The notes beneath the pieces are model-generated. The model saw nothing but the letters and a program-made list of their open reading frames with translations. It had not been told where the DNA came from and did not search any database. The translations under genes and the position numbers were made by a program. A stretch of DNA of 64,000 nucleotides, from contig JALOAH010000003.1 of assembly GCA_023228865.1 (NCBI GenBank), forward strand, positions 1-64,000, given 5' to 3'. Source of the DNA: Porticoccaceae bacterium. Lineage in GTDB: Bacteria > Pseudomonadota > Gammaproteobacteria > Pseudomonadales > Porticoccaceae. Shown here piece by piece: positions 36,914 through 45,651 of the stretch (the stretch's first letter is position 1; each line of letters opens with the position of its first letter).

Positions 36914-39831
36914 AGGGATTGTATCTCCAGTTCAAGTGCGGCGGTTTCGGCGACCTTGTCGGGGTGCGCAATAATGGCCGTATTCGCCTTTTCCGGGGTC
37001 AGGTATGAAGCCGCGACCCGCTTTAAATCGTCCTCTGTCACCGCCAGCACCCGCTTGCGAAACTGTTCGCGAATCTCCCGCGTATTGCCGTAGAGTTCAG
37101 CGTGGAATGTTTGCTTGGCCTCTCCCGCTGGCGATGCAGGTTTATCAATGGCGCTGATAACACCCAAAATCGCCTCTTCCACCTGGCTCCACTGGTGGGA
37201 TTCCTCCTGAAGCCAGCGCAGAGATGCATCAAAGTCGTCCAGGGTGCCGCCAATGCGGGGATCCCGGTAGGAGTAGAAACGGAAGGCGCCACTGTGGCTA
37301 TCCTGGCTGGCGCCACCACCGTAGGCGCCGCCTTGCTCGCGAATGGCGGTGTGGAGAAAACCGTTTCTTAAAAAGCCCCCCAGCACGGTGAGGGGGGCGG
37401 CATCTGGATGGGCGCTTGAAACCGTGGCGTAGGCTCTGGCGCAAAAGTTGACCTGGGTGCTGGTTTTCCAGAGCACAGCGGTTTTCCTTGCCGGTGGTTG
37501 ATAGCAAAAGCGACTCAGATTGGTTGCCGGCAAGCCCTGAATACTGGCGGTGAGGGCGCGGGTGTAATCATCCAGACGCTGCTCTTCACCCACGGCCAGA
37601 TATTGTCTTGGCGAAGCCACAATCATGCTGTGGATGCCTTCGAGTTTTGCTGCCAGGGCTTGCAGGGCGATTTCGTCGCCAAGGTTGTTGTCTAGCGCTT
37701 TCAAATAGCGAATACCGGCAAGTCCGCCCCAGCGATAGGCCAGATTGGCTCCGGCGCTGATGCCGCTGGCGGCCGCGCCCATGGCGAGGCTGTGGCCGTG
37801 CCCGGTGATGCTCTTTTCCCGGCGGGCGCGCATTTGTGCCAGAAGTTCCCGTAGCCGCCCCAGTTCATCGAAACGCACCGCCTGTAGGGTTTCAAGCATT
37901 AATTCGGTCAATGCCATCTGGTTGCGCTGCAGGCCTTTGGCTGACAGGGTGAAATAACCCCGCAAATCCGCGAGATCGTCGGGAACACTGCGGGCGCTAA
38001 TGGCCGCGTGGATGGAGCCGCACACCCGGGACTGCCACAGTTGAGTGTCGAGATAGTTTTTGTCGCCAATACCGAGTTCGGCGAGAACACTGCTGTAAAT
38101 AGGCAGCAAATCCAGCTGTTCGTCGTCGAATTCCGGCAACTGATGAATAATTTGCTGGTACACCAGGCCATTGGTTCCCGCCTTGTAGGTGGTGATTGGC
38201 GCTGGAGAATCCAGTTTTTGATGCCAGGGCGTGTAAGCGAGAACCTTGGGAATGTCCTCGAGTCCAACTTTGGGGAGAACGCTTTCATCGTCCTTGCGGG
38301 TCTGCCGGGCTTTGAGTGCCTGGGCGCGAGCAACGATAGCCTCCTTCTCATTATCACTGAGTCCGGCCTTGATTTTTTCAAGCCTCGCCAGTTCGGCGTT
38401 GACCCGTCGTGCCGAGAGATCGGCATCCGGGCGCATGACCAGGCGCACTCTGTGCTGATTGTCCACCAGCAGGGTCTTGGCCAGGGTCTTGATGTAATCC
38501 GGGTTTTCAATATTAGTGCGCAGTGTATCGAGCACCGGATCCAGATCCAGCAGGGCGATGGGGTCGCCGCGATGGGTGGCACTGGTCAGGGCTGTCATCA
38601 GCAAGTGAAGGCCATAGGGGTAGCCGTCACCGGTTACTTCCCGCTGCTGCAGTTCGAGCTGGTGGAGGCTGGCCGCGACCTGTTCGTGGGGAATGCCCTC
38701 TTCGGCCACCCTGGCCAACACCGCCATAACCAGATCTTCGAGATCGTTGGCCTTCTCGGGGTCGCTGCCCTCAATGCCACAAAGAAAACACAGCTCTTTC
38801 TGGGAATCGTCAAGGCCGCAGAGAGGCGATGGCGATGTGCCCAGGTCTGTGGTTTCGAGCGCCTGAAGTAGAGGGGATGCGCTGTTATCCAATAAAACAC
38901 TGCACAACAGATGGGCTTCCATGGTTTCCATCAAATTGGTTGTGGCGCCGAGAAGCCAGCCGATAACAATATGGGTTTTGTGTTCGCTGCTGCCTTCTTC
39001 ATCAAAGGCGTAGGCTTCCTCCACCCGCACCGGCGCCAGATAGCGCTTTTCATCGGCAACCGCAATGTTGACATCGAGAGGCGCAAAGCGATTGAGCGCC
39101 TGATCTTCAAATTTCTGCTGCAACTCAGCGGCGGGAATATTGCCAAAAGTCATAAAAATGGCGTTGCTGGGGTGGTAGTGAGTTTTGTAGAACGACGCTA
39201 ACTCTTCGTAACTCAGGTCGGGAATGCATTCCGGCTCGCCGCCACTGTTGTAGTGGTAGGTTGTGGTGGGGTAGAGATATTTGCTCAGGGTGTGCCAGAG
39301 GGTCGATGTCACCGAACTCATAGCACCTTTCATTTCATTAAAAACTACGCCTTTGAAAGTCAACGGTGAGTTGGGATTGTCCGCCTCGGCAAACTCGAGG
39401 CGATGGCCTTCCTGGGCAAAGTCGAGGGGGTCGAGGCGGGAAAAAAAGACCGCATCCAGATAGACATCGAGAAGGTTGAAGTAGTCTTTGCGATTTTGAC
39501 TGGCAAACGGGTAGGCGGTCCAGTCTGAACTGGTCATGGCGTTCATAAAGGTGTTCAGTGAACGCCTGATCATCATGAAAAAGGGATCCCTGACCGGGTA
39601 CTTGTCGCTGCCGCAAAGGGCTGTATGTTCGAGAATATGGGCGACGCCGGTGGAGTCTTCCGGCACGGTGCGCAGCGCCACCAGAAAAACATTTTCTTCG
39701 CTGTCAGTGGCGATATGAATATGTTGGGCACCGGTTTTTTGGTGGCGGTATTCTTCAATGGTGGCGTTGAGAGAGTCTATTTTATGACTGCGGATCCGTT
39801 CAAACGTGGGTGTTTTGACCATTTGATTCAT
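36910..39831 (-). CDS. M16C (PreP-like) zinc metallopeptidase
   Basis: The 973-residue protein is a two-half inverzincin of the presequence-protease/insulinase group. The inverted zinc motif H65-x-x-E68-H69 (HILEH) is followed by TALCGSDKYPVRDPFF and the distal ligand Glu in KGVVFNEMKGAMSS. The second half contains the substrate-binding region with GGAYGGGASQDSHSGAF. No signal peptide is present, so it probably degrades peptides in the cytoplasm. It precedes cmoA with a four-base overlap. It is large and almost complete, compared with about 970-1000 residues for the family. Confidence 0.93.
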   Translation of the reverse strand: MNQMVKTPTFERIRSHKIDSLNATIEEYRHQKTGAQHIHIATDSEENVFLVALRTVPEDSTGVAHILEHTALCGSDKYPVRDPFFMMIRRSLNTFMNAMTSSDWTAYPFASQNRKDYFNLLDVYLDAVFFSRLDPLDFAQEGHRLEFAEADNPNSPLTFKGVVFNEMKGAMSSVTSTLWHTLSKYLYPTTTYHYNSGGEPECIPDLSYEELASFYKTHYHPSNAIFMTFGNIPAAELQQKFEDQALNRFAPLDVNIAVADEKRYLAPVRVEEAYAFDEEGSSEHKTHIVIGWLLGATTNLMETMEAHLLCSVLLDNSASPLLQALETTDLGTSPSPLCGLDDSQKELCFLCGIEGSDPEKANDLEDLVMAVLARVAEEGIPHEQVAASLHQLELQQREVTGDGYPYGLHLLMTALTSATHRGDPIALLDLDPVLDTLRTNIENPDYIKTLAKTLLVDNQHRVRLVMRPDADLSARRVNAELARLEKIKAGLSDNEKEAIVARAQALKARQTRKDDESVLPKVGLEDIPKVLAYTPWHQKLDSPAPITTYKAGTNGLVYQQIIHQLPEFDDEQLDLLPIYSSVLAELGIGDKNYLDTQLWQSRVCGSIHAAISARSVPDDLADLRGYFTLSAKGLQRNQMALTELMLETLQAVRFDELGRLRELLAQMRARREKSITGHGHSLAMGAAASGISAGANLAYRWGGLAGIRYLKALDNNLGDEIALQALAAKLEGIHSMIVASPRQYLAVGEEQRLDDYTRALTASIQGLPATNLSRFCYQPPARKTAVLWKTSTQVNFCARAYATVSSAHPDAAPLTVLGGFLRNGFLHTAIREQGGAYGGGASQDSHSGAFRFYSYRDPRIGGTLDDFDASLRWLQEESHQWSQVEEAILGVISAIDKPASPAGEAKQTFHAELYGNTREIREQFRKRVLAVTEDDLKRVAASYLTPEKANTAIIAHPDKVAETAALELEIQSL

Positions 39832-40125
39832 CAGTTGTCTCGAATTTCATTGGTTTGGCAAGTCGCCAGATTTACAGGTTGCCCCTTGGCTGTCAAAGCC
39901 TCGATGTCAAGGGTTGGTTGGGCTGTCATTCTGCGGATAAATCCTGACACCGGCATGTTGTTAGACGATGATTCTAAAGCATCTCGACAGCGGTTGACAC
40001 CAGCACCAGTCACCATTGTGGTGAAGTAGAAAAAATTGCCGGCGAAGCAAGCACAGATTGCGAATTTTCTGCGTTCGTGGCAATCTGCTCGGCCTGACAG
40101 GTTCAAGATTTCTTAGGAGGGTTCC

Positions 40126-40488
40126 ATGTTTAACAATAAATGTAATGGTCGTCATGTTTTGTTGGCGCTGGCGTTGTCTATGTCTGCCTCAGTAGCCTTT
40201 GCTGATAACTGCGGTGAAATTCCCCAGGCGCCCGAGCTGGTCAAAGGCGCCAGCTCTACAATGGAAGAGCTGGTGGCAAACAGCGAAAGTGTTAAAGCCT
40301 ATATCGCCAGTGCCGATACCTTTCTCGACTGCCGCGACGCCTATGCCAAAACAGACGAGTTTAAAGGCCTGAATCAAGACGAGCAAAAAGCACTGATTGA
40401 CACCAGCAATGAGTTGCTGGCCAAGCGCAACGCCATTGGCGACAATTTCAATAAGGAAGTGGCTGCGTTTAAAGCTGCAAACCCTTAA
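40126..40488 (+). CDS. Small exported protein of unknown function
   Basis: The 120-residue precursor starts after a near-perfect AGGAGG and has a signal peptide (HVLLALALSMSASVAFADN). The mature protein of about 93 residues is helical and acidic with two Cys (in NCGEIPQ and LDCRDAY) that could form a disulphide. Residues LVANSESVKAYIASADTF and GLNQDEQKALIDTSNEL look like amphipathic helices. I do not recognise a family. It is monocistronic and divergent from the M16 peptidase gene. Confidence 0.8.
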   Translation: MFNNKCNGRHVLLALALSMSASVAFADNCGEIPQAPELVKGASSTMEELVANSESVKAYIASADTFLDCRDAYAKTDEFKGLNQDEQKALIDTSNELLAKRNAIGDNFNKEVAAFKAANP

Positions 40489-40550
40489 TCATTGAGGCGC
40501 GACCTGACAGTATCGCCCAGGCTTAACGGTTGCCCTGTTCTTCGCTAGTT

Positions 40551-41423
40551 GTGAAGAAAACAGCAGTTATTACCGGCGCTACGGGGGGAGTCGGGTCGGC
40601 TCTTGCCAGAGATCTTGCCCGCAGGGGCTATAGACTGATTCTGCCCTGCCGCAATCCCGATAAATGCCAGACACTGGCTGAGAATATCAGGCTTGGCAAT
40701 CCCGCAGCAGAACTGGAATTTATTCTCTGTGATCTGTCGGATTTAAACAGCGTTGCCCGCTGTGGCAGGAAAATCATTGCACGCCACCCCGTCATCGATG
40801 TGGTGATTGCCAACGCGGCCACGGTGGAGCCGCTGTTTGCCACCTCTGCCCAGGGCATAGAAAAAACCTTTGCGATCAATCATCTCGCCCACTTCGCTCT
40901 GCTCAGCTGGTTGCTGGATAACTTGTTCGTACACTCCCGCATTATTGTCGTCGCTTCCTCTGCGGCGCGTTATGGCAGTGGGGCATTTCTCGACGATATT
41001 AATTACCGGCGCCGCAGCTATGGAATGTTTCGTGCCTACGCCAACAGCAAACTGGCCAATCTTGGCTGTGCGCGGCATTTTGCCCGAATGCTCGCCTCGC
41101 GGCAGATTGCCTGCTCCAGTATTCACCCGGGCCTGCTGGCAACCGACATCTGGCCAAGGAAAACCTTGCTGCAAAAATTGATTATTCCGATCTTGAAAAA
41201 CCATTATTTTTGGCCACCGGAAACCGGCGCTCGATTCATTTCCGAGCTGGCGTGTTCGGATTTTCATAGTGAAACCCAGGGGCACTTTATAATGGGCAAA
41301 GCGGTATCACCACCTTCGTCGCTGACGAAAGATTTCGAAAACCTCCTTCTGCAAACTAGCCTGGAACTTTGCGCTGAATATCTGCCCAGGGCGTCCAGGA
41401 ACGTGGGGACAAAAAGTGTCTGA
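40551..41423 (+). CDS. Short-chain dehydrogenase (retinol-dehydrogenase-like)
   Basis: This classical-type SDR has the cofactor motif TGATGGVGSALARDL, NAATVEP in the NNAG position, the catalytic Ser in VVASSAARYG and YANSKLA (Tyr-x3-Lys). The chosen GTG at 40551 gives 290 residues starting VKKTAVITG. A TTG at 40530 would add seven. Neither has a strong ribosome site. The substrate is unknown; relatives reduce retinoid-like, steroid-like or other lipid carbonyls. It overlaps the next gene by eight bases. Confidence 0.82.
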   Translation: MKKTAVITGATGGVGSALARDLARRGYRLILPCRNPDKCQTLAENIRLGNPAAELEFILCDLSDLNSVARCGRKIIARHPVIDVVIANAATVEPLFATSAQGIEKTFAINHLAHFALLSWLLDNLFVHSRIIVVASSAARYGSGAFLDDINYRRRSYGMFRAYANSKLANLGCARHFARMLASRQIACSSIHPGLLATDIWPRKTLLQKLIIPILKNHYFWPPETGARFISELACSDFHSETQGHFIMGKAVSPPSSLTKDFENLLLQTSLELCAEYLPRASRNVGTKSV

Positions 41424-41691
41424 ATCCCATCAGCTTATTCTTTACACAGGCACCCTTTGCCATCTCTGCAAGGACGCCAAAAATATTTTGTACGGGGTAT
41501 TGCCAGAGAATATTCATTTTATTGAAAGCAATATTGACGATGATCCCCGCAATAAAAGCGCTTACGGCATGAGAATTCCGGTATTTGTCGTTAAAAGCAG
41601 CACTGGCGAGATTGCTGCCGAAAAAGACTGGCCTTTTACGCCGGGGCAGATCAGGAAAATCCTCGGGGATTATTGCTTGAATGGAGACTGA
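41416..41691 (+). CDS. Glutaredoxin-like thioredoxin-fold protein (DUF836 type)
   Basis: This 91-residue protein starts with GTG inside the end of the SDR gene. It shows a thioredoxin fold with the redox motif in LYTGTLCHLCKDAKNIL (CHLC, a C-x-x-C), the cis-Pro region YGMRIPVFVV and a short helix at the end. Proteins of this size and pattern form the DUF836 (YfhF-like) glutaredoxin group. It may serve as a thiol donor to the upstream SDR or be independent. Confidence 0.8.
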   Translation: MSESHQLILYTGTLCHLCKDAKNILYGVLPENIHFIESNIDDDPRNKSAYGMRIPVFVVKSSTGEIAAEKDWPFTPGQIRKILGDYCLNGD

Positions 41692-41746
41692 GGCACTGAG
41701 AGCCCGGTTGCGCCCGTTGCCGGAATTTTCACCCACAAATTAGGTG

Positions 41747-41793
41747 ACCCTGTTGAGGTGGCGCGAAAATGTGGATTGCTGTGGCAACAGGGT
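41747..41793. terminator. Inverted repeat between convergent genes
   Basis: ACCCTGTTG (41747-41755) pairs with CAACAGGGT (41785-41793) across a 29-base loop just before the end of pta. The long loop and absent T-run make it a weak candidate for a transcript end. Confidence 0.3.
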
Positions 41794-41796
41794 AGC

Positions 41797-42753
41797 TCAA
41801 TCCGCCAGAACTGCACCAATCGCTGCGGCATCCACCACATCCTCGGCCTTGCAGCCTCGGGACAAATCCAGCCAGGGTTTCGCCATGCCCTGGAGTATGG
41901 GGCCGATGGCATTGGCGCCGCCGAGGCGCTCGGCAATTTTATAGCCGATATTGCCGGCGTTGAGGTCGGGAAAAATAAACACATTGCAGCTGCCAGCAAC
42001 CGGAGAGTTTTTGGCTTTTTTTGCCGCCACGTCGGGAACCAGAGCCGCATCAAATTGTAATTCGCCATCAATAGCCAGACTGGGGTTTAGATTGCGAACG
42101 ATGGCGACAGAATCCCTGACTTTGTCGACACTGTCATGCTGAGCTGAACCCAGGGTGGAAAAGGACAACATGGCAACCTTGGGTATTTCACCGGTCAATT
42201 TGAAATGGGTGTCGGCACTGGCAATGGCAATTTCGGCGAGCTGTTGTGAAGATGGCGCCGGATTGACAGCGCAATCGCCAAAGGTGAAGGCTTTGTCGGG
42301 CCATTCCATCAGAAAAACACTGGAGACCAGATTGGTTCCCGGCGCCAGGCCAACGCCCCTGATGCCGGCGCGCAGCACGTCCGCTGTCGTTGCCAGCGAA
42401 CCGGCAATGCCGGCATCCACATAGCCAGCTTTCAGAAGTACAGCGGCAAGGAGCAGGGGGTCTTTCAGCGCTTCCCTGGCATCAGCGACACTGAGGTTTT
42501 TTTTCCGTTGGCTTTCCGCGTACAGATCTGCGGCTCTTTCGAGCCATTGTTGGGCGTCGGGGTGTTCGAAAAATACCTCACAGCAGATTTCGCTGCCAGG
42601 GTTGAGAACAACGGGGGTACAGAGGTTCAGTTCAGCCAGTTTGGCAATGGCCTCAATAACCCTGGGATCGCTCTGCTCGGGGAAAATAACCCGTTTTCTG
42701 TTTTCCTGTGCCTGTTGTCTCAATGTTGCCAGCACGGATGGCTTAACAGTCAT
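41797..42753 (-). CDS. pta: Phosphate acetyltransferase (short, PTA domain only)
   Basis: The 318-residue enzyme interconverts acetyl-CoA and acetyl-phosphate. It is the catalytic PTA/PTB domain alone: RVIFPEQSDPRVIEA, ADVLRAGIRGVG, GDCAVNPAPSSQQLAEIA, MLSFSTLGSAQHDSVDKV, DGELQFDAALV and FPDLNAGNIGYKIAERL. It lacks the regulatory DRTGG region of long Pta. I prefer the ATG at 42753 with GGGAAAG upstream; a GTG two codons earlier is also open. No ackA is adjacent. It lies 30 bases after the AtuA small subunit, as the last gene of that operon. Confidence 0.9.
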   Translation of the reverse strand: MTVKPSVLATLRQQAQENRKRVIFPEQSDPRVIEAIAKLAELNLCTPVVLNPGSEICCEVFFEHPDAQQWLERAADLYAESQRKKNLSVADAREALKDPLLLAAVLLKAGYVDAGIAGSLATTADVLRAGIRGVGLAPGTNLVSSVFLMEWPDKAFTFGDCAVNPAPSSQQLAEIAIASADTHFKLTGEIPKVAMLSFSTLGSAQHDSVDKVRDSVAIVRNLNPSLAIDGELQFDAALVPDVAAKKAKNSPVAGSCNVFIFPDLNAGNIGYKIAERLGGANAIGPILQGMAKPWLDLSRGCKAEDVVDAAAIGAVLAD

Positions 42754-42783
42754 GGTCACTTTCCCAAAGCAGTTTACGAAGGT

Positions 42784-43122
42784 TTATTGTTGTTGCAAAA
42801 GCTCGTCGGGCACATCCATGGTCAGGTGTAGCAGCCCCAGACCGTGAACTTTACCCTGGGCGTCGGTAATCAGGGTTTCGGTGCCACCGCCGCCAAGGGA
42901 GTCGTCGAGAAGAAAATTCAGCGCCTGGAGGTTGGGTATCTCGAAACGGGTTACCTTGCCAAAACAGATTTCCTTGAAGTAATTCTTGACGACTTCAGCG
43001 GTGAGGTTCTTTTCCAGAAACTCATAGATTGCCGGAGTTTTTGCCATGATGCCGATATTGCTGCCGTCGCCTTTGTCACCGGAGCGGGCGATGGCGATTT
43101 CCATTAATTGAACCTTAGCCAT
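42784..43122 (-). CDS. AtuA C-terminal (ferredoxin-like) domain, separate subunit
   Basis: This 112-residue protein (MEIAIARSGDKGDGSNIGIMA, then LGGGGTETLITDAQGKVHG) matches the small domain normally fused behind, or encoded next to, the DUF1446/AtuA protein. That protein is required for acyclic terpene (citronellol, geraniol) breakdown in pseudomonads. GAGGAAG precedes the ATG, two bases after the stop of the large part. The biochemical role is not established. Confidence 0.85.
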   Translation of the reverse strand: MAKVQLMEIAIARSGDKGDGSNIGIMAKTPAIYEFLEKNLTAEVVKNYFKEICFGKVTRFEIPNLQALNFLLDDSLGGGGTETLITDAQGKVHGLGLLHLTMDVPDELLQQQ

Positions 43123-43124
43123 GT

Positions 43125-44495
43125 TTAAACTTCCTCAACCTTGTAATGAGTGGTGATCAGCTTTTTGTCGATCAGTGCTGGCCAGTAACCAACGACCTCG
43201 GTGGCGCGGGGGCGGCCACCGGCAAAACCGGTAACACCGGGAGGGCCGGAGGTGATCAGCGGAGCGATTTCCATGCCGAGAAGATTGAGAGCATTGGCAT
43301 CCTGACCTCTGGCGCCGATCCGCAGCATAATCTCGTGGGGTTGTTCGAGAGCGGGTACAAGACCTTTGTACATGACATTGGTGCCAAAGAGCTCAACAAA
43401 GCGGTCTTCTTCAGGAATTTCGACGCCGTGCATGGCGACCCGCTTGAATACCATATCCGCAAGCACGTGGGCTTTTTCGATGGCATCTGGCCCGCCAATA
43501 CAGAGTGTGCCGAGAATTTTGTAGCCGCTGGCGTAAGAAATTGACGCTTTATAGGTGGGCGTCGGTGGGCGACCCTTGATGCCGGAAATAGCAACGCGGT
43601 CTTCTCCAGCCTGGCTGATGTTGATGGTGGTGAAATCGGCAATGCAGTCAGGTCCCAGATAGTTTTTCGGATCACCCAACTCATAGAGCAGCTGTGAAGT
43701 GACGGTTTCAACAGAAACCAGGCCGCCGGTATTGTCGTGTTTGGTGACCACGAAGCTGCCATCAGCACTGGCTTCGACAATGGGGTAGCCTATACGGGCA
43801 AAATCTTTCACTTTGCGCCAGTCGGCATAGTTGCCACCGGTACACTGGGGGCCGCATTCCATGATATGACCCATGATGGTGGCCGAGGCAATCTTGTCGT
43901 AGTCTTCCATGGACCAGCCGAACTCGTATACCAGGGGCGCAACCACCAGTGACGGATCGCTGGCGCGACCGGTAATAACGATATCTGCACCTGCCGCCAG
44001 GGCTTCGACGATTGGCTGGGCGCCAATGTAGACATTGGCGCTGCTGATGCGGTCGCGAATGATGGCAATGTCTTCTCCGGTGTCGAGGTTGGCAAGCTTT
44101 TCGCCGCCGCCGGTGATTTCATCAAGACGATCCATAATGTCATCGCCTTCAATGATGGCGATTTTAATACCGCTCAGACCCAGTTCCTTGACAACTTTTT
44201 TGGTGGCTTCAAGGCAGGCGCGGGGGTTAACGCCGCCAGCGTTGGCAATAATTTTGATACCTTTTTCTTTGCAGGTGGGCAGAATTCTTTTCACCATCGG
44301 CGGAAAGTCCATGGCGTAGCCGGTTTCCGGCTTGCGCATTCTCTGCTTTTGCATGATGCTCATGGTGATTTCAGCGAGGTAATCAAAAGTCAGGTAATCA
44401 ACCGGGCCTTCTTCCACCAGGCGTATTGGCCCCAGCAGACTGTCGCCCCAGAATCCCTGTGCGTTTGCGACTCGCACAATTTTGTTTTCACTCAT
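43125..44495 (-). CDS. AtuA-type DUF1446 protein, large subunit
   Basis: The 456-residue protein matches the main AtuA/DUF1446 domain: GFWGDSLLGPIRLVEEGPVDYLTFDYLAEITM, IIANAGGVNPRACLE, VITGRASDPSL, MECGPQCTGGNYADW and PGVTGFAGGRPRATEVVGYW. AtuA is needed for acyclic terpenoid catabolism, although its reaction is undefined. Here the large and small parts are separate genes two bases apart. The upstream enoyl-CoA hydratase and downstream pta are on the same strand, suggesting a branched acyl-CoA route that ends in acetyl units. Confidence 0.88.
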   Translation of the reverse strand: MSENKIVRVANAQGFWGDSLLGPIRLVEEGPVDYLTFDYLAEITMSIMQKQRMRKPETGYAMDFPPMVKRILPTCKEKGIKIIANAGGVNPRACLEATKKVVKELGLSGIKIAIIEGDDIMDRLDEITGGGEKLANLDTGEDIAIIRDRISSANVYIGAQPIVEALAAGADIVITGRASDPSLVVAPLVYEFGWSMEDYDKIASATIMGHIMECGPQCTGGNYADWRKVKDFARIGYPIVEASADGSFVVTKHDNTGGLVSVETVTSQLLYELGDPKNYLGPDCIADFTTINISQAGEDRVAISGIKGRPPTPTYKASISYASGYKILGTLCIGGPDAIEKAHVLADMVFKRVAMHGVEIPEEDRFVELFGTNVMYKGLVPALEQPHEIMLRIGARGQDANALNLLGMEIAPLITSGPPGVTGFAGGRPRATEVVGYWPALIDKKLITTHYKVEEV

Positions 44496-44555
44496 GATTT
44501 TTTCCTCGTTGGTGTCATGGAATAGGTAGTGGTGGTAGCGGTGCCAGCGGCGGTG

Positions 44556-45341
44556 CTACCAGTTTGGCGCTCTTTTTTCCAGAAAGGCACTGAGTCCTTC
44601 CCGGCCTTCGTGGGAGTCCCGCACATCGGCAATAAACTTGATGGTGTACTGAACCATGGTTTCGTCGACATCCCCCTGAGCCACGTCAAAAACCAGTTGC
44701 TTGGCTTTGGCCAGCCCCCGGGGAGCGTTTTTCAGCAGAGTATCGGCTATTTCTTCAATTTTCGCATCGAGCTGCTCGTCAGTGTCAACGACCTCACTGA
44801 GAAAGCCCAGTGCCTGTGCCCATTGGGCGTCGACCATTTCACCGGTCATAAAAAGACGGCGGGCGGCTTTTTCGCCGATGGTTCTCACCACATAAGGGGA
44901 GATCGTGGCAGGCAGCATGCCGATCTTGATTTCGCTGAGAGCCAGGCGAGCCTTGGTGGTGCCAATGGCAATATCGCAGCAGCACACCAGGCCGACACCG
45001 CCGCCCATGGCCGCGCCCTGAACTCTGGCGATGGTGGGCTTGGGCAAAAAATTCAGTGTGTGCATGAGTTTGGCGAGCTGGCCGCCGTCAGCAAGGTTTT
45101 CCTCATAGGTGTTGCTGCCCATGCGGCGCATATAGTTGATGTCACCACCCGCCGAGAAGCTTTTGCCGTTGCTGGCGAGCACCACCACTTTGACGTTGGG
45201 ATTTGTTGCGGCATCTTCAAGGGCGGCAATCAGCCTGACCACTTGATGGTCGTCAAAGGCGTTGTGAATCTCGGGACGGTTCATGGTCAGGTGCAACACA
45301 CCCTTTGGCGTTAATTCCTGCAGCAGTGCATTTTCGGACAT
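44556..45341 (-). CDS. Enoyl-CoA hydratase family protein, AtuE/LiuC-like
   Basis: This 261-residue crotonase carries FSAGGDINYMRRMG and RVQGAAMGGGVGLVCCCDIAIG (oxyanion hole), and LSEIKIGMLPATISPYV with the first catalytic Glu. That pattern is common to methylglutaconyl-CoA and isohexenylglutaconyl-CoA hydratases of leucine and terpene breakdown (LiuC, AtuE). It is first in the operon ECH, AtuA large, AtuA small, Pta. A sigma70-like promoter at 45460-45488 lies about 120 bases upstream. Specificity is inference from the AtuA neighbour. Confidence 0.88.
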   Translation of the reverse strand: MSENALLQELTPKGVLHLTMNRPEIHNAFDDHQVVRLIAALEDAATNPNVKVVVLASNGKSFSAGGDINYMRRMGSNTYEENLADGGQLAKLMHTLNFLPKPTIARVQGAAMGGGVGLVCCCDIAIGTTKARLALSEIKIGMLPATISPYVVRTIGEKAARRLFMTGEMVDAQWAQALGFLSEVVDTDEQLDAKIEEIADTLLKNAPRGLAKAKQLVFDVAQGDVDETMVQYTIKFIADVRDSHEGREGLSAFLEKRAPNW

Positions 45342-45651
45342 CTGGAAACTCTTTTCTTGGCAACGGGTCTGGGGCGAAGGTTGCTGGATTGGCGCAGTGT
45401 CGATTCGGCGTCCTGATCGCTGGCAAGCGATTTAGTACGCAACCTTGCAAAAGGTCAACAATATAACGGTAGACATCTTTACGGTCAATTCAAAACAACA
45501 TGGAGACGATGATTTTCTCTAGGTTTCAGTATTCATTGAATGCCTTGTCTTTCATTTTTGACCTAGGCATTATGAGCCACTTGGTACTTTAGCTTACAAT
45601 AATTTTTCCCTATTGACCCTATACGACGCGGTTTATATCCAAGGAATATCC
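45342..45651. other. Divergent intergenic region, ECH operon / quinone-oxidoreductase gene
   Basis: This 310-base gap is AT-rich. It holds the minus-strand promoter at 45460-45488. On the plus strand a TTGACC at 45558-45563 has no matching -10 box. CTAGG appears in ctctaggtttc near 45519 and cctaggcat near 45562 and could be paired half-sites. I see no gene in it. Confidence 0.45.
45460..45488 (-). promoter_or_regulatory. Sigma70-like promoter of the ECH-AtuA-Pta operon
   Basis: The minus strand reads TTGACC (45483-45488), a 17-base spacer and TATATT (45460-45465), each close to consensus. A second TTGACC copy lies at 45453-45458 without a good -10. Confidence 0.6.

Noticed and set aside
38008..38871. 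287-codon frame antisense to the M16 peptidase
   Set aside because: No recognisable domain, and it lies within a conserved metallopeptidase.
44529..45314. 261-codon frame antisense to the enoyl-CoA hydratase
   Set aside because: The minus-strand crotonase motifs are complete; the plus-strand frame is a shadow.
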